Positions 57,431-64,000 of a stretch of DNA of 64,000 nt are shown here, in pieces. Source of the stretch: Rhodosorus marinus. Lineage: Eukaryota > Rhodophyta > Stylonematophyceae > Stylonematales > Stylonemataceae. Where the stretch lies: the NCBI GenBank assembly GCA_029953675.1, contig JAMWBK010000008.1, positions 1,211,001 to 1,275,000 of the forward strand, read 5' to 3'. Position 1 is the first letter of the stretch. Each line of letters begins with the position of its first letter. Below the pieces are notes generated by a model. The model saw only the letters and a program-made list of their open reading frames with translations, made no database searches and was not told the DNA's origin. The translations under genes were made by a program, and so were the position numbers.

Positions 57431-58735
57431 AGCATCAGTTCCCGCGGGTCCGCGTCGTCGCCTTCCATGACGACGTGACCCTTCTCGGTGCTCCTGATGA
57501 TCTGGTGCAGGCGTACTCCCTTCTGGGCGAGGGGGCGTCCTTGATAGGCTTACGCACGGCAAGCGTGACTTTTGGGGTGGCCCTCAGTGCGCTGCGGCCC
57601 AGGTTCCCTCTCTGTTCCGGGACATTTGGCGTCCCGAGGGCTTCATTCTATTCGGTGTCCCTGTGGGCACTGAGAGTTTCGTGGAGCGCAACCTTCGAGC
57701 GCTGGTGAGCCGCCACGCTGAGCTCTTGAATGAGCTGTGCCGCCTACCGGAGGGGTACCTCCAGACTGCTCTGCTCCTCCTTCAGGTTCAGTGCGTATCA
57801 ACGCCTGAACTATTTCCTGCGGCAGCTCCCTTCGACGTGGGGGGCTTGGCTAGCCCTTCGCGCTGATCAGCGTGCGAGGGACGTTTTGAGCGCACTGGTG
57901 GACGCAGACCTCTCTACTCTAGGGGAGAACGAACAGGCTGTCCTTCACCGCCAGCTGGCCTTGCCTGTGCGCATGGGCGGACTAGCCGCGGGGAATTAGG
58001 CAATAATCCAACCGGCGGCCGTGGTGAGCTCTTGGGCAAATGCTTTAACTACTTGGTCTAGGGAGAGCAATCCCGCCGTGCGTGGTTTGTTACGAGGTCT
58101 CCGCGAGGGGAATTTGGACGTGACTCTCAGGTCGAGGCTCGGAGGCGTTTTTGACGAGCTGGAGGGTGCGTTTCAGAAATGTAATGCCCTGCCAAGCCGT
58201 ACACAACCCCGCTACGGGTCGTGGCGGGCAGCTTTTGACTCTTTTGGCGGATCTCGTTTCGGAAGCCCTGCGGCCGAACCGTGTCTTGACAATGGAGCTC
58301 GGATGGGGACTGGCGTTAGCGCTGGAGACGATGCTGACATGGATGGTGTCGATGCTGAAACGGACGCTGTTGCCGTGCCGTCGAGGCCGCCTGAGGAGTC
58401 TGTTACCCGGTCGGGCCCGGCCCCTTCGAGAACTGATGTAGTACAAAAAACCCTTTCCTGGGACATACATCGCGACTCGTAAGCCACCCTTCCAGGTTCA
58501 GCTTCCTCTCCGCCTTCGACCTTGGCTCGCCTTCGTGCTTTGGGGGGTAGCCTCAGCTCTCGCTTCTTTACGGTCATTCCTGCCTACCTGCGGCTAATGA
58601 TGACAGACTTCGAGATGCGCACGAACTTACGTTTGTACCTTGGCTTGCCCCAACCGCCATGGCCCGCGGCTGGGGCCTCGAGTTGTAACCTGTGCGGTAG
58701 CCACGTGCCGTGCGGCGAATTCGGTGGACACCTGT
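57431..58735 (+). mobile_element. A-family element A2, 3' segment (RT motif C to finger; 3' end lost)
   Basis: Resumes with HQFPRVRVVAFHDDVTLLG (motif C, FHDD) and continues with RLPEGYLQTALLLL, ALRADQRARDVLSAL and ALPVRMGGLAAGN. It then has RTQPRYGSWRAAFDSFG, PSRTDVVQKTLSW, LARLRALGGSLSSRFF, TNLRLYLGLPQPPWP and a finger CNLCGSHVPCGEFGGH. It ends abruptly at about 58735, where the minus-strand B element begins. The nuclease is absent. Frame breaks occur at 57550-57700, 57999 and 58480. Confidence 0.82.
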
Positions 58736-59731
58736 TGGCGCTGCGGGGTGAGCTTCCGCGAGGTGTATGGCATGTTCGCAGCCACCGCTGACCGAGATGC
58801 CGAGTTGTTCCGGGAGCAGAAAGTCGCGGAGAGGCGTGGCGACAGCGCGAAGTGTCCACTGGGTGACAGCCTTCCGTAGTACCTCAGGAATCCCTAGCGG
58901 GCGTAGACGAAGAGGGCGCCCTTGTCTAGCTTCGGCAGACGTTCGCTTGTCTTTCGCGAGGAGTCGGTTGCTGCGCATGGCTTCGAGAAACACGTCAGGG
59001 AAGCTCTCCAGAGTGGTGGCAAGCTTGCGAAGGAAGCGCACAAGTACCGGTTGCGTTGTCATGGTGAGATTTCGCAGATGTTCGGCTTTGAGCGCACTCG
59101 GCCCGGGGGCTGTGGCGTACGGTAGGTGTTCCAGCGTTGACAGGAGGCTCTCGTCAGAGGCCAAAGTCGGGTCCCATATCTTGCGTTCCGGTCCGTTCAG
59201 CTTTGCCTGTAGGGCGTCTTCAAGCTCCGAGGAGAATGTTGCGGCCTCGTATTCAGGGAAGAGCGTAGTCAGAACGCGCCAGGTGGCAGGAGTCTTCGAG
59301 GCGAGATCGGTGGCCAGTAGGAGTTGGCTAGACTGGGACAGACGTTGAGCTTTGGCGAGTTGTAGGGCTCGTTTCTGTCGGTGGCGTATCTGAGGCGGCG
59401 GAGGTGCGATACAGTTGGTGTCAAGGGTTTTTCTGTGAGCAGTAAGATGTTCCCACACCGTGGAGAACCTTCCGTTCATAACGGCGAGCATCTGCGCAGA
59501 AGGGGCCAGGTCGCCTGTGTGTCCAAGTGCGAGACTGGGGAGAGCAAAGATGAACAGGCGTGACAGGTTCGGCGCTGACGTATTAAGGGCAAGTTCCAGG
59601 GCTTTCGACATGAGATGGTTCCAGTGCGTTTTCAGGTTATCGGGGACGAATTGGCGAGTAGGCGTCGGAGCCTGAGTCAGCTGCCACCAGCGGTTGCCAT
59701 TGTCGGTTAAGTTGAGAGCGAAGTCGTGCAA
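58736..59731 (-). pseudogene. B-family ORF2 N-terminus and RT start, truncated
   Basis: An open frame of about 330 codons that keeps the intact reading GIPEVLRKAVTQW, where copy B1 has a stop. The region upstream of RT is helical and basic, with no recognisable endonuclease (no APE-type motifs), consistent with the nuclease being C-terminal in this lineage. The frame reads into A2 sequence (minus strand) after about 58736 and is there meaningless. Confidence 0.75.
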
Positions 59732-61490
59732 AGACGAGAGCCAGGCGTTCGAGTCGGTCTCGAAGAGTGACTGCGTCGAGGTGGTAGGTCGTTGTCGACG
59801 AGCACGAGCACGGCGTGATGAGCGAGAGCGGTTCGGAGTATATCGTCTGAGGAGCTGCTCATGATTGAGTCGTCGAGAGGGAGTCAGGCGTGACGTCGTC
59901 GTCCTCGTTGGAAGGCTTAGGGCGCTTAGTGGGTTGAGCCACTTGTCCCTGGTATTGGGCCGTCGAAAGTCCTTGCATCGGCTCCGCAGGGGTCACTGGT
60001 TGATCGCTAGTGGTAGAGGGGTCAGGCTCCGAGTCTAGTCGATCACGGGCTGTCGCGGCAGGCGTCTCAGGCGTGTTGTCCTCCCGAGCGGCTGGGACTT
60101 GGGCAGAATCAGCGCTATGCGTAGTCTCTGCGAGGGGTTCCGCACTCTCCCTCTCCAGTGCCGGTGGTTGAGGATCAGCTACCGGGCGCGCTCCAGAGAG
60201 CGTGGTTCTCTTCGATCGGTTGTTGTCGAGTACTGTGGCAGGAGAAGGGCACGCGCAGGCAATTGTCGGGTGCTCGTTGAGCTTGTGCGTGGAGGCTGGC
60301 CAGAGTGCGATCGAGCTCGGCCCTGACGTGGCCCAGGAGTGCCTCCCTGTTGTTGGGTGGGAGACTCCTGCGATTTGTAACAATCCGCTGGATCCGTCGG
60401 TAGCGGAGCAGGTTGTGAATCAGTGCAACGCGGGGATAGTCTGCCGGTTGGTGACGGAGCTTTTCCCGCATGCTCAGGTATTCGTGTGAAGTTGGAGAGA
60501 GCTTGACAGCTTGGATACGTTGATCAGGAGGCAGGTGTCCTCCTGGTGGGTTCGAAGGCCCCAGCGTTGGTAGCGTCGCGGAGCAGTTGGAAGGCGGTAT
60601 GATGAGCGATGACGTGAACATGATGATCAAAGTAGTCCAGCTGGAGCAGGGAATTTTTCTGAAGGCCGGCAAGGCGCTCGATATCCCAAGCGCGATGGGC
60701 CTTGCTTCTGGTGGAGTCCCGAGGTCGAGCATTGAGTAGCACAAATGCGTCAACGTCCTTCTGGCTCTGGTACTGCAGTCCGTGAATGCTCGCGAAACAC
60801 GAGCGATTGGCGGCTGCCGGGGTCTGGTTGGCGCGGACACGTGTCGTCCAGCTCATTGGCTGAGGTTGAGCTCGAGTCCTCGTCCGTGCTTGCTCATTGG
60901 CCGTTGCTAGATCTGGGAATGCATTTGAATCGAGATCACGTGTGTCGGGAGATCGCGGGCGGGCTGCTGCAGTGGCGTAGTTTGCTGGTTCGTAGACAGG
61001 GAGGGGGCGCTGTGCCCTCGGGGCAGCTGGTTGTGGCGTCGTAGTCAGATTGTGAAGGAGTTGAGCCTCCGTGCCATTGGCGTGTGCCTGGGCTACGAGA
61101 CCCATAAACCGCAGCATAAGCCCATTGTAAAGCGGGGTCTTGAATGGGCGCGTCGAGATGTAGCTTCAGCGCTCCGCAGCTCAGGTCAATTGCCAAGGGA
61201 GTAGGTACGTCGTTGCCAACTGCAGATGCAGTTGTAGGCTCAGAAACAGGGACTGGCAGAGGCTCAGGTCCGTCTGCCCCCAGACTAACGGCCGGAAGGT
61301 CTTCCATTGTTGCGTCTGTGGAAAAGCCCCCCCCATCCGGAGGCACGGGCTCTAGGGTAGTCATATTACTCGAAAAGCGTTCGCGAAAAGAATCAAAGTG
61401 CAACTTTATCACCACGATAAACTCCAAAGTCCAAAAAGAGAAAAACCCCGGAACCCCAGACTAGAACCCCAGACTAACGTAACCGTAAAC
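58736..61490 (-). mobile_element. B-family element, copy B2 (5' UTR, ORF1, ORF2 start; 3' end lost in RT)
   Basis: Read on the minus strand. The 5' UTR begins near 61490 with GTTAGTCTGGGGTT words, and ORF1 starts MTTLEPVPPDGGGFSTDATM at about 61361. ORF1 pieces include LRFMGLVAQAHANGTEAQLL, CFASIHGLQYQSQKDVDAFV and ERLAGLQKNSLLQLDYFDHH, and end with QPTKRPKPSNEDDD...STTQS. ORF2 (59731 downward) has RWWQLTQAPTPTRQF, RHRQKRALQLAKAQRLS, GPSALKAEHLRN, LRPLGIPEVLRKAVTQW and GISVSGGCEHAIH. It breaks off near 58736, before RT motif A. Confidence 0.8.
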
Positions 61491-64000
61491 TTTACTGGGC
61501 AGCTGCCTACTGCAGCGTATCACTAGTGCTACTACTATCTAGGGAAAAGCTTACGCTATCCCCGCTACCGGGGTCTCATGCTACGTTCGAAAGAAAAAAC
61601 AGGGACCAGTGGATTCGCCAACTGGTCCACTCGGAGAGCGCCTATCGCGATCTCCGCGTTCCCCTGCCATAATTTCCTGTTGATTTGAGCCCGAACATCG
61701 CTCAGGTTCTAGGCACCGGTGCAGCAAATGTTTGCAGCTATCTCGTAGAAATTCTTGGGCCATTTGTCCTGTACGCCCAAAGCTCTCGATCGCAATGGGA
61801 ATGAACATGTCTTCTGGCTTCTCCACTGACATAGCCTCTTTGTAATGCGCGAGTTTCCACCTCTTCGCTCTTTTCGCTGCATAGCCGTTCTCTGACCCAC
61901 TCCGGTTCACGTATTTCTCCTGCAGTGGCGATGTAACGGTCACATCCAGTGCATACCTTTAGAACGTCCTGGGATGAGTGGCAATATATCCGGTCTTAGT
62001 CGGTAGTTCTCGAAGTGCCCCTCCGGTTCTTGCTTAATGTCGATGAAATTCCATCGATTCAGCCATCGCGCCAGCTGTGTACAGATTTCGTCCTGCCTTC
62101 GCTGCCGTAGTCCCGTCGACGTTGGGCAGTGGTGAAACCTTTGTACACCGTTAGTACCATGACTACTACCACAACTAGTACACTTTCCCGACGTCTGTAT
62201 TCCCGGTATCGGCAAGCCCAACAGCTGTCGTACATTCACTTGCAGTTCTGCTGTGCTCAGTTTTTTCGGCGCGAGCGTCGGCATTTCCCGTAGCCACACT
62301 CCTGATCCAGCTCCGGCTGCGCACCTAATTCTGGCCCGATCTTCAGCCGAGATTTGCCCGTGGGATTTACCAGTCCTTGGAAAGCTGCGGGGTGTGCCTC
62401 TCTGGAAAGGGTTTGTTGAATGGAACCATGCTTCCATGCTGGGGGGTCGGCTTGTTCTGCTCCTGGGGCGGTTTCGGTTCTCGGCTTCAGAGTGGCCAAG
62501 CTCTTGATTCGCTCTGGGGTCTCTGGGCGCAGTCTGCGTTGTGTTGCTGCTGCTGCAGGCGCGCGGATTTGGTCAGCAAGCTGTGCTGTCGACCTTTGGA
62601 TTCTCCTCAGTGTGTGGTTGTCTGCAGGTGCCTCTGAAGATGATTGCTCTTGTACCTCGGTGAGATATGGCCATTCCCCGTTATTACCTTTGAAAGTTTC
62701 GCACCAGGCCGAGTAGAAGGCGATGGGCTGGATCCGTTGTCTCGTAGCGAATCCCAGTCCTCCCCATCGACAGGGGAGTGCGATCTGGGCTAGTGTAGAG
62801 TTTTGGTGGTCAGGGTCCTCGGTGTCCGCAGTAGTGAGGCCTCCAAATAGCGTATCGAGGTGATCACGCGTCAGGGCGTCCGCTTCCCGTGCAAGTGTTC
62901 TTCCAAAGGGGTAGGCGAGGCAGCGTAGAAAGTAGTCTAGGCGGGGTTCAGAACAATACCGGAAGAGTGCCAGTTTCGTATTCAGTTCCTCAGGGGGCAG
63001 GTGAATTATATCCTTGAATAGTTTCTCGTGGCTGTTTTGTATCTTCCGGCACTCGCTTTGGATGTAAGCGCGTGTTCCAATCGGGATGGAATGGATGGTA
63101 ACTCCGTCTCGCGTCGCCGTGACGCCAGGGATGTCATGGCTGAGCAGTCGTGCCGTACAAGGTGCACTTGGCAAGCTGCAGTCGGGCTCCGAGTGAGGGA
63201 AGTAGTGCCTGACCCCAGTGTAGTGAATCTTTCAGTAGTTGCAGCGGCCCTACGATGGTGATATCGTCGTGGATCGCCACAATGGTTAAATTAGGGGCTT
63301 TGTTGTGCAATGCTTCCAAGAAAGGCGTCAGGGAGAGCGCATGTAGGATTGGCCCTAGGGGATCTCCCTGTTGAACTCCCGTCGTGGCCCGAAGCGTCAA
63401 GCGATGGGTGTCGTCTTGGTCCGGCCGACGAGTGTAGGAGCGTCCGTGCTGTCATTTCCGTAGCCAAGCCGGTACACGGCTTCCAGCTCGGGGAAATGGT
63501 GGTCCAGGATTTGCTTTGCGATGCGGCGGTCGATGCGGTTGAACGCATTCTCCAGGTCGAGCCGTAAGACCACGGCGTCAGGTTCACACGAGATATGGGC
63601 CTGGATCGCGTGTAGTGATCGTTCACATCCACCGCTAACTCCGATGCCTAGTTGTAGAGGTGTGAGCAGTTCGCTAACGCGGTCGGTAACCGATCGAAGG
63701 ATCCACTGTGTGGCCACCTTTCGAGGACTTCGGGGACTCCAATCGGCCGGATGCCAGGTCCCGTTGGAGCGGTTGTGTTGCTCGTGGGTTTTTCGAACGG
63801 CAGTAATCTGCTGCTGCGCATTGCCCAGGTCATCGGGGGGTGCAAACTTTTCTGGTGCGTAGCTAGTTGCCGGAGAACGCGGATTAGAGCCACTTGGACG
63901 TCCTGAGTGGCCCCCTGCAGGTGTTCTGCTCGGAGTCCACTAGGTCCGGGGCTGGTACCTTGGGGAAACCGGGCTATTATCGCGAGAATACCTTCATCTG
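61491..64000 (-). mobile_element. B-family element, copy B3 (RT to 3' tail; cut by window end)
   Basis: Read on the minus strand from 64000: PGIRPIGVPEVLE, then RT motif A LRLDLENAFNRIDR (63400-63717). Motif B TGVQQGDPLGPILHA and motif C AIHDDITIVG lie at 63134-63400. Thumb and RWGGLGFATRQRIQPIAFYS are in 62257-63174. RIRCAAGAGSGVWLREMP, LLGLPIPGIQTSGKCTSC (finger) and YRLRPDILPLIPGRSKG are in 61940-62437. LDVTVTSPLQEKYVN, NGYAAKRAKRWKLAHYKEAM and FIPIAIESFGRTGQMAQEFL are in 61581-61943. The 3' UTR has the GACCCCGGTAGCGGGG hairpin and ends GCCCAGTAAAGTTTACGGTT. This is the most complete C-terminal half in the window; small frameshifts separate the blocks. Confidence 0.83.
61581..61943 (-). 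pseudogene. B-family C-terminal PD-(D/E)XK-like nuclease half-domain
   Basis: Contains DVTVTSPLQ (catalytic-core Asp strand), a GYAAKRAKRWKLAHY helix with Lys residues, and FIPIAIESFGRTGQM. The first nuclease Asp (RPDILPLIPG) lies just upstream in another frame; a frameshift between about 61950 and 61965 separates them. In the sister copy at 39.1 kb the strand reads IDVKVTSPL, with a Lys after the Asp. Confidence 0.7.

Noticed and set aside
35460-64000. Idea that A/B RTs are a bacterial DGR or retron-like defence system
   Set aside because: Tails, truncations, ORF1, finger and restriction-like nuclease, multiple copies and spliced eukaryotic context all fit non-LTR retrotransposons.

Overview
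The window comes from the nuclear genome of a photosynthetic eukaryote, most likely a unicellular alga; I cannot name the species. Host genes are split by GT-AG introns that I measure at 72 to 181 nt, and exon phases close exactly at every junction reported as solved. A protein with a PsbP fold carries a chloroplast and twin-arginine thylakoid-lumen leader. There are also a plant-type HPPD, a plastid FMN-hydrolase-like HAD enzyme, a ubinuclein-type histone chaperone and a HORMA meiotic protein. No bacterial operon, CRISPR array or rRNA was seen.

Layout of the left part (1-28.8 kb, host genes): HORMA-domain gene (-, cut by the window start); unrecognised + strand coding region (1.3-2.6 kb); PsbP-like lumen protein (-); unknown acidic helical protein in four exons (+, 6.5-7.5 kb); ALG5-family glycosyltransferase whose catalytic motifs are eroded (+, 8.7-10.0 kb); GLTP-fold lipid-transfer protein (-, 10.5-11.4 kb); PP2A B'' regulatory subunit in seven exons (-, 13.5-16.1 kb); ubinuclein-like protein (-, 19.2-22.2 kb); HPPD (-, 23.4-24.8 kb); HAD/FMN-hydrolase-like protein (-, 25.7-26.6 kb); TOE1-like deadenylase with a CCCH finger (+, 27.4-28.8 kb).

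Layout of the right part (29.7-64 kb, retrotransposon mosaic): it holds two lineages of non-LTR-like elements, called A and B here, plus an A-related copy, C. Each encodes a gag-like ORF1, a reverse transcriptase with a (F/I)HDD catalytic motif, a Cys/His finger and a C-terminal PD-(D/E)XK-like nuclease. They are truncated, head-to-tail or opposed, and are broken up by two different Ty3/gypsy elements. One of these sits inside an A element and begins with a palindrome of about 245 bp per arm. A tRNA-Glu(CTC) lies exactly between two B fragments.

Two secreted cysteine-rich genes sit inside this mosaic: a TATA-box gene of 86-residue repeats with a fresh 258-bp duplication (32.5-34.6 kb, +), and a modular multi-exon gene (41.4-42.9 kb, -). 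I recognise neither family.

The host genes are unrelated housekeeping genes and do not form a pathway. HPPD (tocopherol and plastoquinone precursor), the PsbP-like protein and the FMN-hydrolase-like protein share a plastid theme only in a general sense.
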